Positions 1 to 8,335 are shown, counted from the first letter of the stretch. The stretch: 15,068 nt of DNA from CAYJBP01 sp964368605 (GCA_964368605.1 CAYJBP010000055.1:1-15068); one strand, 5' to 3'. Program-made: numbers and translations. The notes: generated by a model not told the origin, from the sequence alone.

Positions 1-90
1 CTATTACTTAGGTACTGTATCCACAAGTCTTATCTGCGTTTGTTATTCTTTTAGGGTATGCAACTTCGGTTCGGATTACATAGGTTTCCC

Positions 91-362
91 TAGCGTAAAA
101 GGACTCGAACCAAAACGGTTTTGCGCTCAAAATCAGCGGCAGCTAGCGGCCTTGCCGGCACTTCCCGTAGCGGCTGCTACGAAAAGCACCGTCAAGTCCA
201 CTATCTTTCCCCTGATTTTGGCGCAAAACTGCTTCGCACCCTTATTTAGGCTTTTTAAAATTATCGTTTTAGCAAAAAATCAACTATAATAAGATTATTG
301 CTATTATTTTAGCGCCTGCTAAGCCTAAATAAGGGCGTATGGGTTCAAGTCCTTTTACGCTA
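91..362. repeat. Nested inverted repeat folding into a three-way junction
   Basis: Three long complementary pairs are nested. The outer stem pairs 91-111 with 342-362 (20 of 21 match; the odd position would be a G-U wobble in minus-strand RNA). Arm one pairs 119-136 with 212-228 (17 pairs, one bulged base). Arm two pairs 235-253 with 321-337 (17 pairs, a two-base bulge). Inside arm one lie more small hairpins, such as GTAGC-GGCT-GCTAC at 167-180. Such a compact design with paired ends is typical of a MITE-like or other non-autonomous palindromic element, or of a structured RNA. No target-site duplication is obvious at the ends, and no transposase gene is present. The identity of the element is unknown to me. 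Confidence 0.75.
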
Positions 363-392
363 AGTCGGTTTTGATTTGTTTGTGTTTTGTAG

Positions 393-412
393 GGAATGGT
401 CTTGACCATTCC
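393..412. repeat. Short perfect palindrome, probable dispersed repeat
   Basis: GGAATGGTC and GACCATTCC form a perfect 9-bp stem around a TT loop. No T-run follows in either direction, so it is a poor intrinsic terminator. It resembles the short dispersed palindromes found in many copies in some Clostridia genomes, but only one copy lies in this window, so its repeat status is an inference. Confidence 0.5.
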
Positions 413-654
413 GATATTTGGCTTATTGTTACCTATTGCTAGCTAGATTACTTTAGTCTTTTGTTGCTTATTGTTAGCTGAGCTGTTTGTTATTTGCATT
501 TTTGGCGGATATTTAGTTTGGTTTGTATTGCGTGTGTTGAAAGGCTTTCTTGGCCCTTCCTACTTTTGCTAGTTTAATAAATTGTCTTATGCTATTATTT
601 TAGGGTGCTCAACATGCTTATATCGGTTTGTGCCGGTTAAATGATATGTAATTT

Positions 655-2130
655 TTAAGATTCCTGCCACTCAAAATCCGGACGAATTATACTATCATCC
701 AGGGCGCGGTTGCTTTCGCTTTGTACTATTATTATTTTGCCTAGGCTTAGCTCCAGTTTTTGTAATCCTTTACCATGTTCGCCCAATAAGGCCATAGCCA
801 AAGTAGGGTTTACCACGGCTTTTATGGCCGGGGCTTCGGTATTTGCCGCCATCTTTACCAGCTCTTTGCGAATATGCCTTGCCACTACATCTTCGCGCAA
901 TACCTTGCCTTTACCGCAACAGTTAGGGCATTCCTTCTCGAGGCTATATGATAGCTCATTGCCTATTTTTTTACGGGTTAACTCTACTAAACCCAAGGTA
1001 GTCATGCCCATCAAGGTTATGCGTGTTTTATCTTTTTTAATTTCCTGCTCTAAATACTCCATCAGGGTTTGTTTATCATTATCATTATCCATATTAATAA
1101 AATCAATAATAATAATTCCGCCAATATTGCGCAGCCTAATCTGGCGGCAAATCTCGGTTACTGCCTCTAAATTGGTTATCCTAATCGTATCTGTTAAATC
1201 ACGGCTACCCACAAATTTGCCGGTATTTACATCGATTACCGTTAAGGCCTCTGTTTGATCAAAAATTATATAGCCACCACTTTTTAACCAGGTCTTGCGA
1301 CGCAAGGATTTAGCAATTTGCTGTTCTAAATCATAGGCAATAAAGATATCTTTTTCGGGGATTACTTTAATCGGCACATTAAGTTCGGGGGCGGTTGTGG
1401 CAATTATATCTTGCACCCTTTCTTTAGTTTCCTCATTTTCGACCACGATTTGATCGATATCATTACTGCTGGTATCCCTAATTATCTTTTGCAAAAAGTC
1501 TAAGTCTTGATGAATTAAGGCAGGGCTTTTGCTTTTTACAGCCTTGCCTTGAATTCGTCGCCACTTTTTTTGCAGCAATTTATAATCATCGGCCAAATCC
1601 TTAGCATTGGCATCGGCCGCTGCTGTGCGAATAATCATTCCGCCTTCGCTAAGCAATGATGATACCTGCTCTTTTAGCCAAATTCGTTTATCCTCATCCT
1701 CGATACGCCTGGATACCGCCAAGTAATCGCTATTGGGTAAATAAACCAAATAACGGCCGGCTATGGTTGGCTGCATGGTTAAGCGTGCCCCTTTAGCCGC
1801 CACGGCCTCTTTAATTATTTGCACAATAACTTCCTGGTTTTTTTTAAGTAATTGGTTTATATTTTGTTTATCGCCTTTAACCGGGGGTTTATCTAAAATA
1901 GTTGGCGGAAAAAAAACATCGTCTACATATAAAAAGGCATTGCGTTCCAAGCCAATATCAATAAAAGCAGCCTCCATGCCGGGCAGAACATTTTCTACCC
2001 GTCCTTTATAGATATTATTTAAAGTACCGGCATGACCCAAATGAGGAAAAAATATCTCGGTTATACGCCGGTCGTCAACAAAAATAATTGATACATCTTG
2101 ATCATAAGTATGAATTAGCATCTCTTTCAT
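655..2130 (-). CDS. rng: Ribonuclease G/E family endoribonuclease
   Basis: Single-strand-specific endoribonuclease of the RNase E/G family, expected to process rRNA and decay mRNA in the cytoplasm. The 491-residue protein has an N-terminal S1 RNA-binding domain (about residues 32-115) and the catalytic region with the VIDVNTG and IDFINM motifs. Their acidic residues, D300 and D343, correspond to the Mg-binding D303 and D346 of E. coli RNase E. The zinc-link motif CPNCCGKG (C401, C404) corresponds to C404 and C407. The long C-terminal scaffold of RNase E is absent, so it is RNase G-like in length. I start at the ATG at 2130 because an AGGA lies 8 bases upstream; the in-frame ATG at 2139 directly abuts that AGG. 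It is the second gene of an operon with the radical SAM gene, about 20 bp away. Confidence 0.93.
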   Translation of the reverse strand: MKEMLIHTYDQDVSIIFVDDRRITEIFFPHLGHAGTLNNIYKGRVENVLPGMEAAFIDIGLERNAFLYVDDVFFPPTILDKPPVKGDKQNINQLLKKNQEVIVQIIKEAVAAKGARLTMQPTIAGRYLVYLPNSDYLAVSRRIEDEDKRIWLKEQVSSLLSEGGMIIRTAAADANAKDLADDYKLLQKKWRRIQGKAVKSKSPALIHQDLDFLQKIIRDTSSNDIDQIVVENEETKERVQDIIATTAPELNVPIKVIPEKDIFIAYDLEQQIAKSLRRKTWLKSGGYIIFDQTEALTVIDVNTGKFVGSRDLTDTIRITNLEAVTEICRQIRLRNIGGIIIIDFINMDNDNDKQTLMEYLEQEIKKDKTRITLMGMTTLGLVELTRKKIGNELSYSLEKECPNCCGKGKVLREDVVARHIRKELVKMAANTEAPAIKAVVNPTLAMALLGEHGKGLQKLELSLGKIIIVQSESNRALDDSIIRPDFEWQES

Positions 2131-2150
2131 ATTGCACATCCTAAAATTTA

Positions 2151-4661
2151 TTAAAAATGCAGCTTATGACGCTGCCAATTAGCGCTATCCAAATTTGGCG
2201 CAATAATAGCCATCAGCTCATTGGGCTTAATCGCCGCCGAACTATTCAAAGAGCAAGAATAGTAAATGCGGTTATCTACAAGCTTAATGCCCACTAAAGC
2301 AGGGCGAATATCGATTTGCTTGCGGCCTTTAGGGCTTATTCGCTCGATTAGCCAACTATCTTTAGCCATTAATTGCTCGATATTGTGGTTAATATCAGAC
2401 TCATTATATTCATCTAAGATGTCGATGCTATAATCGGCTTGTTTGGCTGCGGCCATTAAGGCCGGCAGATTAAAGCCAATTTGCTCGGCGGCAATAATTT
2501 TAAGGCCTGCCGTTAATGATTGATTAAGAGTATCCACCCAGTTATCGGGGGCTGATCCGCTAAAGTATAAATCCAAGCATTCTTCATTGCCGGCCAAACC
2601 CACCGGATGCGCCGGCCCAAACGAGATTAGCATATGGGGATTAAAACCCTGTGAATAGGCAATAGGTAAATCGGCACGGCGAATGGCTTTTTCGATTACT
2701 GCCAGCAAATCCAAATGCCCCAACCAACGGGCATCGTCTTTAACAGCTAATTGCAAGCGCCATCTTTCTTTTGGCTCGGCATTTAGGTCGGTGCTAAACT
2801 TAGGCTTGGCAAAATCGAGCTTATTTTCGGCCAATTGCATCGGGCAATCCAAATCAGAACATACCCCACAATTGCTGCATTTGCCATAGCGGCAATCCTC
2901 GGTTAAAGCGCCACGCCCTGCTTGGGCATACTCTTGCCATAGCCAATCTTGGTCTATGCCGCAGCTTATATGCTGCCAAGGCAAGGCCTCTTCTTTGCCA
3001 TAAAAGCGGCAGGCAAATTGCTCCATGGTTAAATTATTATCGGCAAAAGCTTGCTGCCATAAATCATAGCGGAAATATTCGCTCCAGCCATCCATGCGGC
3101 AACCCAGTTGCCAAGCACGCTTAATAACTGCCCCCAAACGCCGATCGCCCCTAGCCAAGGCGGCTTCCAACAGGCTGCCTTTGGGGTCGTGATGGCGCAG
3201 GCTAACCGCCTTTAAAGGTTTGATTAGCTGGCGTAAATAATTTTGTTTTTCGATTAATAAATCCACGGCATCTTGGCCATGCCACTGAAAGGCGCTATGG
3301 GCCTTAGGCACTAAGGAGGCAATCCCCAAAGAGATGCGCAAGGGCTTTTTTAGCCAGGCCGGACGGGCATTTTTAAATAGGCCGACAATTTTTTTACATA
3401 AGTCGGCGATAGCGGCGATATCGCTCATTTGCTCATAAGGCAGGCCGAACATAAAATAAAGCTTAATTGTGCTATAACCTTGGCTAAAAGCGGCTTGGCA
3501 GGCATTAAGAATATCTTCTTCGGTTAGGCCTTTGTTGATGATATCACGCATTCTTTGGCTGCCGGCTTCCGGGGCAAAGGTTAGGCCGCTTTTGCGCACT
3601 TTTTGCGCCATGCCGGCTAAAGATACCGAAAAAGCATCTACCCTTAAAGATGGCAAAGAAAGCGCCATGCCGCAAGGGGAATAATTATCTAATAAGCTTT
3701 GCATTAGCGGTTTAATTTGGCTATAATCGGCCGAAGATAAAGAGATTAGCCCCATATCTTCATAGCCACTGTTTTTGGCCTGTTCGGCTGCCTGATCCAT
3801 GATTAATTGCAAGGGTTTTTCGCGCACCGGCCGATAGATAATCCCGGCTTGGCAAAAGCGGCAACCATGGCTACAACCACGCATAATTTCCAGCATAATT
3901 CTATCATGCACTACTTGGGCATGGGGTAAAATTGGTTTAGTTGGGAAAGGGGCCGTGCTCATATCCTTAACAATGGCTTTTTTGATTTGCTTGGGCGCAA
4001 AATCGGCGGCATCCAAGCTTTTAAAATCGCCTTCATTACTATAATTAGGCTGATAAAACTGCGGCACATAAAGGCCGGGGATATTGAGGGCTTTTTGCAA
4101 TAGCTCGCTTTTGCTTAAGTTTTCGGATTTGGCTTTGGCGACTAAATTCATCAAAGCCGGAATTTGCTCTTCGCCCTCGCCGATGCAAAAGATATCGACA
4201 AAATCGGCTAAAGGCTCGGGATTATAGGCACATGGGCCGCCGGCCACGATTAAAGGCAGGCTTAAATCTTCCCTTTCGGCTGCCATAAGCGGAATTTGGG
4301 CTAAATTGAGCAAATCAAGAATATTGGTATAGGTAAGCTCGTATTGCAGGGTAAAGCCAACCAAATCAAAATCTTTAAGCGGCCGCTGATTTTCCATACT
4401 GGATAAAGGGATATTTTGCTCAACTAATATTTTACGAGCATCGGCCAAAGGGCAAAAAACCCGCTCTAGCAGCAAATCGTCATGGGCATTAACAGCCTCG
4501 TATAAAATGCGTAAACCCAAATAAGACATGCCAATTTCATAAGTATCGGGAAAAACAAAGGCCATTTTGGCTTTGGCCGAGATAAAGTCTTTGCAAATAG
4601 AATTATATTCGCTGCCCAAATATTGTGCCGGCCGTTCCACTTTATGGATAGGAAAGTTCAT
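2151..4661 (-). CDS. Radical SAM protein (TIGR03960-like) fused to DUF2344
   Basis: An 836-residue fusion of two conserved uncharacterised families. Residues 1 to about 250 look like the B12-binding-like N-terminal part of such radical SAM enzymes. The iron-sulfur motif is C263-SHG-C267-RF-C270. A Cys-rich stretch (C590, C595, C598, C601, C606) closes the first part. From about residue 631 a DUF2344/TIGR03936 domain begins, with the GHLDLL and YSQGFNPH signatures. In some Firmicutes the two parts are separate neighbouring genes; here they are one polypeptide. The family is usually found beside RNase E/G and the L21/L27 ribosomal genes, which suggests an RNA or ribosome modification role, but the reaction is unknown. 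The ATG at 4661 has an AAGGAG site 8 bases upstream. It is the first gene of the operon with the RNase gene. Confidence 0.92.
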   Translation of the reverse strand: MNFPIHKVERPAQYLGSEYNSICKDFISAKAKMAFVFPDTYEIGMSYLGLRILYEAVNAHDDLLLERVFCPLADARKILVEQNIPLSSMENQRPLKDFDLVGFTLQYELTYTNILDLLNLAQIPLMAAEREDLSLPLIVAGGPCAYNPEPLADFVDIFCIGEGEEQIPALMNLVAKAKSENLSKSELLQKALNIPGLYVPQFYQPNYSNEGDFKSLDAADFAPKQIKKAIVKDMSTAPFPTKPILPHAQVVHDRIMLEIMRGCSHGCRFCQAGIIYRPVREKPLQLIMDQAAEQAKNSGYEDMGLISLSSADYSQIKPLMQSLLDNYSPCGMALSLPSLRVDAFSVSLAGMAQKVRKSGLTFAPEAGSQRMRDIINKGLTEEDILNACQAAFSQGYSTIKLYFMFGLPYEQMSDIAAIADLCKKIVGLFKNARPAWLKKPLRISLGIASLVPKAHSAFQWHGQDAVDLLIEKQNYLRQLIKPLKAVSLRHHDPKGSLLEAALARGDRRLGAVIKRAWQLGCRMDGWSEYFRYDLWQQAFADNNLTMEQFACRFYGKEEALPWQHISCGIDQDWLWQEYAQAGRGALTEDCRYGKCSNCGVCSDLDCPMQLAENKLDFAKPKFSTDLNAEPKERWRLQLAVKDDARWLGHLDLLAVIEKAIRRADLPIAYSQGFNPHMLISFGPAHPVGLAGNEECLDLYFSGSAPDNWVDTLNQSLTAGLKIIAAEQIGFNLPALMAAAKQADYSIDILDEYNESDINHNIEQLMAKDSWLIERISPKGRKQIDIRPALVGIKLVDNRIYYSCSLNSSAAIKPNELMAIIAPNLDSANWQRHKLHF

Positions 4662-4793
4662 AAATTTTCTCCTTAAAAAAACTAAAAATTACATATTGAT
4701 TTTACTCATAAAATTTAAATATTCGGCAAATAATAGCTAATACCTGCTTAAATATTTAAAAAGAGCAGCTAAAGCCATAAAAAGGAGGATATT

Positions 4794-4937
4794 ATGACAA
4801 AAATTAAATGCTTGGTAGAAGAATGTAAGTTTAATAACAGCTATGCTTGTGCGGCCAATCAAGTAGAGGTTCGCTCTTGCGGTACCACCCAGGTATGCAA
4901 TGCCACCGAAACGGCTTGCCAAACTTTTGAGAAGTAG
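4794..4937 (+). CDS. DUF1540 Cys-rich mini-protein
   Basis: A 47-residue protein with six cysteines (C6, C11, C19, C29, C35, C42). The pattern C-x4-C-x(F)N, then a C-A-A turn, and the ending ACQTF fit the DUF1540 domain of Firmicutes, which is probably a small metal-binding or disulfide-stabilised fold. Its function is unknown. An ideal AGGAGG at 4783-4788 lies 5 bases before the ATG. It is transcribed divergently from the radical SAM gene and ends at the shared terminator at 4998-5030. It is a single-domain version; many relatives carry the domain twice. The longer minus-strand ORF over the same bases (4737-4922) lacks a comparable site and is a shadow. Confidence 0.88.
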   Translation: MTKIKCLVEECKFNNSYACAANQVEVRSCGTTQVCNATETACQTFEK

Positions 4938-4997
4938 TTTTAGTCAATTTTTTAAAAAATTGCAGGGGCTTGAGAGTATTGCCCCCAAGGTATTAAA

Positions 4998-5030
4998 TAA
5001 GGGGCTGCCACAAATGCGGCAGCCCCTTAT
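4998..5030. terminator. Bidirectional intrinsic terminator
   Basis: A perfect 13-bp stem (ATAAGGGGCTGCC with GGCAGCCCCTTAT) around an 7-base loop sits between two convergent genes. It lies 60 bp after the DUF1540 stop and 7 bp after the stop of the minus-strand surface-protein gene. Both flanks are AT-rich and moderately T-rich in the outgoing direction, so it can serve both genes. Confidence 0.85.
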
Positions 5031-5036
5031 TGCTAT

Positions 5037-7040
5037 TTAACGGAAAATAATTACAATTTCTCTGGTCGAATTAATCCATTCTACCGTGCAGCCTAAGTTT
5101 TCGGCAGCAAAGCGAATTGGCAACATCGTGCGCCCATTTAGAATATCCGGGGGTACATCCATGGTTAAATTATTATTATTGGCAATCAATTGCTTGCTGC
5201 CCAACCACATCGAAACCTCATTATCGGCATATAATAAATCTACTTGGCGGGCAGCCTCATCCCAGCCTACATTGCCGCCCATGCCTTCTACAATTGCTCT
5301 AATCGGCACTAAAGTACGGCTATCTTTAATGATAGGGCTGGTGCCTTGGCCCGGGTCTACTTCTAAATTTAAGCCATTAATCGACATCATCGGATTATTG
5401 ATTTGCATCAATATAAATTGCTTAGGTTGATACTGGCCACTGGCATTACCGCCGGATATATTAGCAGGCATAACCACCTTTATTTGGTCAGAAGCCGCAG
5501 TTAAAACCTCGGTTTTATCATTAAACGGATCGGCCTCGGCAATAACGCCTCGGATGCTATACCAATAAGTTTTACCGCCATCTACATTTACATCGACAAA
5601 GCGATTGGTATCTTCGATATAAAAATCGGTAATCGAAATGCCTTCCTCGCCTTCTACCTCGGAGCGATAAATACGATAGCCTAATACGCCATCCATTTCC
5701 TGCCAGCTAAAATTAGCGCCAAAGGGCATGGCTTCGGCATTAAACTCGCCATCTACCGGCGGTTGCTCAATTTCCGGGGTTAAAACAAGTTCCGGATTAG
5801 GATTGGCTGTGGCATTATTAATTACAGCAACGGCATCGATATCGGCACCAGGTGCGCCGCTGGACATGCCATCGATATCGGTTAGGCGAATATAGTTAAA
5901 GTACATATCCTTATCAACATAGCCATCCATATCGACAAAAGAGGTTGCACCTTCGCTATTGCCAACAAAAATCCAGTTAATGCCATCTTGGCTTACTTCT
6001 ACCTTGGTAGGCTCGATATCGGCACCTAATTCAAATACCCAAATATCTTCACCCGGGCCATCATTAAACCAAACATCAAAGCCCACTACCAATACGCCAT
6101 CATAGCCTAAAGTAACCAATCTGGGGGTGCTATCATTCATGTCGCCGCCTTGCGGCTCGCCTAAAGCCATTTGGGGATTATTCCAACGAGCATCGCCGGT
6201 AGGAGCACTTGTGCCGGGGCTAAAGCTAATTACTTTGCTGGCAAAAGAACGCTCGCCATAAGGCAAGAGTAAAGAATTGCCTTGGCTATCGGTATATAGA
6301 TTATCGGGGGTTTGCTCGGCCTGGCCTTGATAGGCCTCGGCAGTAGTAATAACTAAATCATATTCCATATCATAAGTGTTTTGCAACCCCAGCGGTGCGG
6401 TGTAAACCCGCTGGCCGCTTGCCGTAATGGTAACGGCTTGATCTTGATAGGTAGTATATGCACTAGCCTGGGTAGTTGTATTCATCTTAAGCAATGTAGT
6501 TGCACCGCTTTGGCTCAGATAAAAAATGGTAATCATTTGATTATCCGGATTAAAATGGATAAAGTCTTCCTTATTTGCCATCTTGGCATCCAGCTGGCTG
6601 GCTGTTCCGGTAAATAAAGGCAGCTCAATATCCAATGCATTTATTTGCAAGCGATTATTACTATCGGCATAACGATAGTCGGTTGCATCGATGGTAAAAT
6701 TGGCCATAATCCCATTATCTTCCTGGCTAAGGGCTAACATGGCGGGGGCGCTTAAGCCTACATGGCCGCCCGACTTAAAGTATTCTACCTGCACACTAGC
6801 GGGCACGTTGCCGGTACCAAAACTGATATACTCATCAAGCTGGGCTTGAGTTTGCCAATCATGCTCTATGCAAAGCGATGAACCATTATTGCCATTATCA
6901 ACAATTTCGGCATAGCCATTGTTGATAGCCTCAAAAATATCGGCAATAACTTCTTGCTCGGTTGCGGCCAAGGCCGGGACGGCAATAATTACTGTCATAA
7001 TCACAGCAATTATTGTTGATAAAAATAAACGTTTTTTCAT
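5037..7040 (-). CDS. Secreted multidomain surface protein with stalk domain
   Basis: A 667-residue exported protein. Residues 1-26 are a signal peptide ending ALA-A. Residues 27 to about 245 match no family I recognise. Residues about 265-408 look like a discoidin-like beta-sandwich rich in DGPGEDIWVFE and PGADIDAV motifs, seen in many bacterial surface proteins. Residues about 430-525 form a fibronectin type III-like domain (GYRIYRS, YWYSIRG). Residues about 541-667 are a copper-amine-oxidase N-terminal-like stalk domain, with two copies of the (R)TLVPIR / RTMLPIR motif and a final EIVIIF. This domain is common on clostridial cell-surface proteins and is not itself an oxidase. No membrane anchor or sortase motif is seen. 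The ATG has AAGGAGG at 7049-7055. Its promoter region carries the tandem box also found upstream of the phosphosignalling operon. Confidence 0.88.
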   Translation of the reverse strand: MKKRLFLSTIIAVIMTVIIAVPALAATEQEVIADIFEAINNGYAEIVDNGNNGSSLCIEHDWQTQAQLDEYISFGTGNVPASVQVEYFKSGGHVGLSAPAMLALSQEDNGIMANFTIDATDYRYADSNNRLQINALDIELPLFTGTASQLDAKMANKEDFIHFNPDNQMITIFYLSQSGATTLLKMNTTTQASAYTTYQDQAVTITASGQRVYTAPLGLQNTYDMEYDLVITTAEAYQGQAEQTPDNLYTDSQGNSLLLPYGERSFASKVISFSPGTSAPTGDARWNNPQMALGEPQGGDMNDSTPRLVTLGYDGVLVVGFDVWFNDGPGEDIWVFELGADIEPTKVEVSQDGINWIFVGNSEGATSFVDMDGYVDKDMYFNYIRLTDIDGMSSGAPGADIDAVAVINNATANPNPELVLTPEIEQPPVDGEFNAEAMPFGANFSWQEMDGVLGYRIYRSEVEGEEGISITDFYIEDTNRFVDVNVDGGKTYWYSIRGVIAEADPFNDKTEVLTAASDQIKVVMPANISGGNASGQYQPKQFILMQINNPMMSINGLNLEVDPGQGTSPIIKDSRTLVPIRAIVEGMGGNVGWDEAARQVDLLYADNEVSMWLGSKQLIANNNNLTMDVPPDILNGRTMLPIRFAAENLGCTVEWINSTREIVIIFR

Positions 7041-7095
7041 AAGTAGAACCTCCTTAAATTTGGTTGATAATAAAACAATTTCAATAGCTAATCAT

Positions 7096-7101
7096 AGTGT
7101 A
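7096..7101 (-). promoter_or_regulatory. Candidate -10 element of the surface-protein gene
   Basis: On the minus strand this reads TACACT (4 of 6 to TATAAT). It lies 32 bp downstream of the tandem box, the same distance as the perfect TATAAT upstream of the phosphosignalling operon. An overlapping alternative, TATGAT (7091-7096), matches 5 of 6 but breaks that spacing. The -35 region is weak in both cases, which fits an activator-dependent promoter. Confidence 0.4.
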
Positions 7102-7131
7102 GCAAATTTTTTGCTCGTAAACAATGGACTA

Positions 7132-7160
7132 TATTCACATATTGTTGTAATATCTTCACA
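7132..7160 (-). promoter_or_regulatory. Tandem-repeat regulator box, copy 1
   Basis: Read on the plus strand: TTCACA (7134-7139), five bases, TTGTAA (7145-7150), four bases, TTCACA (7155-7160). Start-to-start spacings are 11 and 10 bp, about one helical turn, as in sites for OmpR/PhoB-family response regulators (for example the TTNACA repeats bound by PhoP of Bacillus). Nearly the same sequence lies at 14433-14461. The site is 92 bp upstream of the surface-protein start codon. The identity of the regulator is not shown by this window. Confidence 0.6.
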
Positions 7161-7206
7161 TCTTGGCAAATAAATGTTGATGTGCAAGCATATTTGCAAT
7201 AAATAT

Positions 7207-7240
7207 AAAAGGCTATAGCAAAAACTTGCAATAGCCTTTT
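7207..7240 (-). terminator. Intrinsic terminator of the phosphosignalling operon
   Basis: A 15-bp stem with one mismatch (7207-7221 with 7226-7240) and an AAAC loop lies about 25 bp beyond the stop codon of the last operon gene. On the minus strand it is followed by TTTTATATTTATT. On the plus strand it is also followed by T-rich sequence, so it may work in both directions. It separates the operon from the surface-protein gene, which therefore needs its own promoter. Confidence 0.8.
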
Positions 7241-7263
7241 TAGGTTTTGTTAAAATATGATAT

Positions 7264-8286
7264 TTAATTTAATCTAAAGCGATTTTCGCGATTGCCTAAA
7301 GCAATAATAGTGCCTCTTTGCACTTGGGTACCCATATTGGCCACAAAACGATTGCCGCCATCGATATAGGTGCCATTGCTGGAATAATCGGTTACCATAT
7401 AGGCATTGCGCAGGGGATCGAAGGTTATAGAGCAATGCTTACGGCTGATTTTATCGGCATTTTGGTCGAGGATTAAATTGCATAAATTATTATCGCGGCC
7501 GATTAATAATTCCTCATTGGCGGCCAAGGGAATATCTTGGCCGGCATACATACCGCTTAAACCAGATATAGAAGGCTCGCTGCTATTTGCTGCATTGTGG
7601 CCGCCGCCTTGCTTGCCGGCTTTAGGCACATTTACCAAATTACGGGCAGCCTGGCTCATGCTATGGCCTTTGCCATTATAACTAAAATTATTGGTGAAGG
7701 CAATTTGATAATCCATGCTGCGGCGGCGTCCGCCGGAAAAGGGGATTAGGATGCCAATAGCCATATGCGGCTCTATGCCAAAGGCTAAGTATTGCTTATA
7801 ACGCCAATACATATTATAGGCGATGCAAGCTAAAACATAAATTCCAAAGATAATATTGGCAAAAGTGCCCCAGTTATTGGCGCTAATAGCCATGATTATC
7901 CAACGTAAAATGCTCCCGTAAAACCACCAGCCCTCGAGGAAAAACATTTTCCACCAGGCCTCATCAACTATTTTTAAACGATAAATTGCTTTGGCAAAAG
8001 GCACAAAGGGCATCCAATCCCTATCCAGGCCTGCTTTACGCCCCATATATAACCACTTAAAACCGGTTATTGCCCACATAGCACCAATGATGATAATTAG
8101 CGCAATCACCATTACCACCAAACTGCCGGTAATCATGCTTAATACGCCGCCAAAAATTTGGCCTGCCAATCCGCTTAAAGGATTGCCGCTGCCGCCTAAT
8201 AAGGCCATGGGATCCATGCCGCCCATGCCGCTGCTCGATCCACTGCTGCTACCGGCCAATGCTCCTGCTAAACTTAGTAAATCCAT
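7264..8286 (-). CDS. Multi-pass membrane protein with C-terminal FHA domain
   Basis: A 340-residue last gene of the operon. Residues 1-40 are rich in Gly, Ser and Met. Hydrophobic segments lie at about 54-75, 112-135, 141-162 and 170-185. They include a WMPFVPFAKAIYRLKI stretch like that of the DUF5684 family of small helical membrane proteins. A linker rich in Gly, Asn and Ser (about 190-245) leads to an FHA domain at about 250-340 with the phosphothreonine-binding residues G263-R264, S281-R282-x-H284 and S303-N304-G305, so it should bind phospho-threonine peptides. The FHA domain is expected to face the cytoplasm, where the kinase works, placing this protein as a membrane docking point. The start has an AAGGAGGT site 9 bases upstream. 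A 49-bp gap separates it from the preceding FHA gene. Confidence 0.85.
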   Translation of the reverse strand: MDLLSLAGALAGSSSGSSSGMGGMDPMALLGGSGNPLSGLAGQIFGGVLSMITGSLVVMVIALIIIIGAMWAITGFKWLYMGRKAGLDRDWMPFVPFAKAIYRLKIVDEAWWKMFFLEGWWFYGSILRWIIMAISANNWGTFANIIFGIYVLACIAYNMYWRYKQYLAFGIEPHMAIGILIPFSGGRRRSMDYQIAFTNNFSYNGKGHSMSQAARNLVNVPKAGKQGGGHNAANSSEPSISGLSGMYAGQDIPLAANEELLIGRDNNLCNLILDQNADKISRKHCSITFDPLRNAYMVTDYSSNGTYIDGGNRFVANMGTQVQRGTIIALGNRENRFRLN

Positions 8287-8335
8287 TATAATACCTCCTT
8301 GTATATGCTAATATAATAAATAATTGCTATGACTG

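Larger units (their letters stand above)
1..654. other. Gene-free stretch downstream of the RNase G/E gene
   Basis: I see no ORF with a plausible ribosome binding site and no tRNA or rRNA here. The stretch contains the large nested inverted repeat at 91-362 and the palindrome at 393-412. From about 363 to 654 the plus strand is rich in T and poor in A, and an 11-nt word GCTTATTGTTA occurs twice (421-431 and 466-476). No clear intrinsic terminator follows the minus-strand RNase gene that stops at 655. The GGTTCAAGTCC string at 342-352 looks like a tRNA T-arm at first glance, but the five-base T stem does not form. Confidence 0.6.

Noticed and set aside
342..362. tRNA-like 3' end (GGTTCAAGTCC followed by TTTTACGC)
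   Set aside because: The T stem pairs at only two or three of five positions, no acceptor, D or anticodon arm can be placed upstream, and the same string occurs inverted at 91-111 as the other end of an inverted repeat.
421..476. CRISPR-like direct repeat (GCTTATTGTTA twice, 45 bp apart)
   Set aside because: There are only two copies of an 11-nt AT-rich word, with no third unit and no cas genes.
710..1258. Plus-strand ORF of 182 codons within the RNase gene
   Set aside because: It is antisense to conserved RNase G/E catalytic sequence, and its product has a low-complexity, hydrophobic composition typical of shadow frames.
4737..4922. Minus-strand ORF of 61 codons opposite the DUF1540 gene
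   Set aside because: It overlaps the cysteine-rich DUF1540 gene, which has an AGGAGG site and a recognisable family pattern, and the minus frame has no good ribosome binding site.
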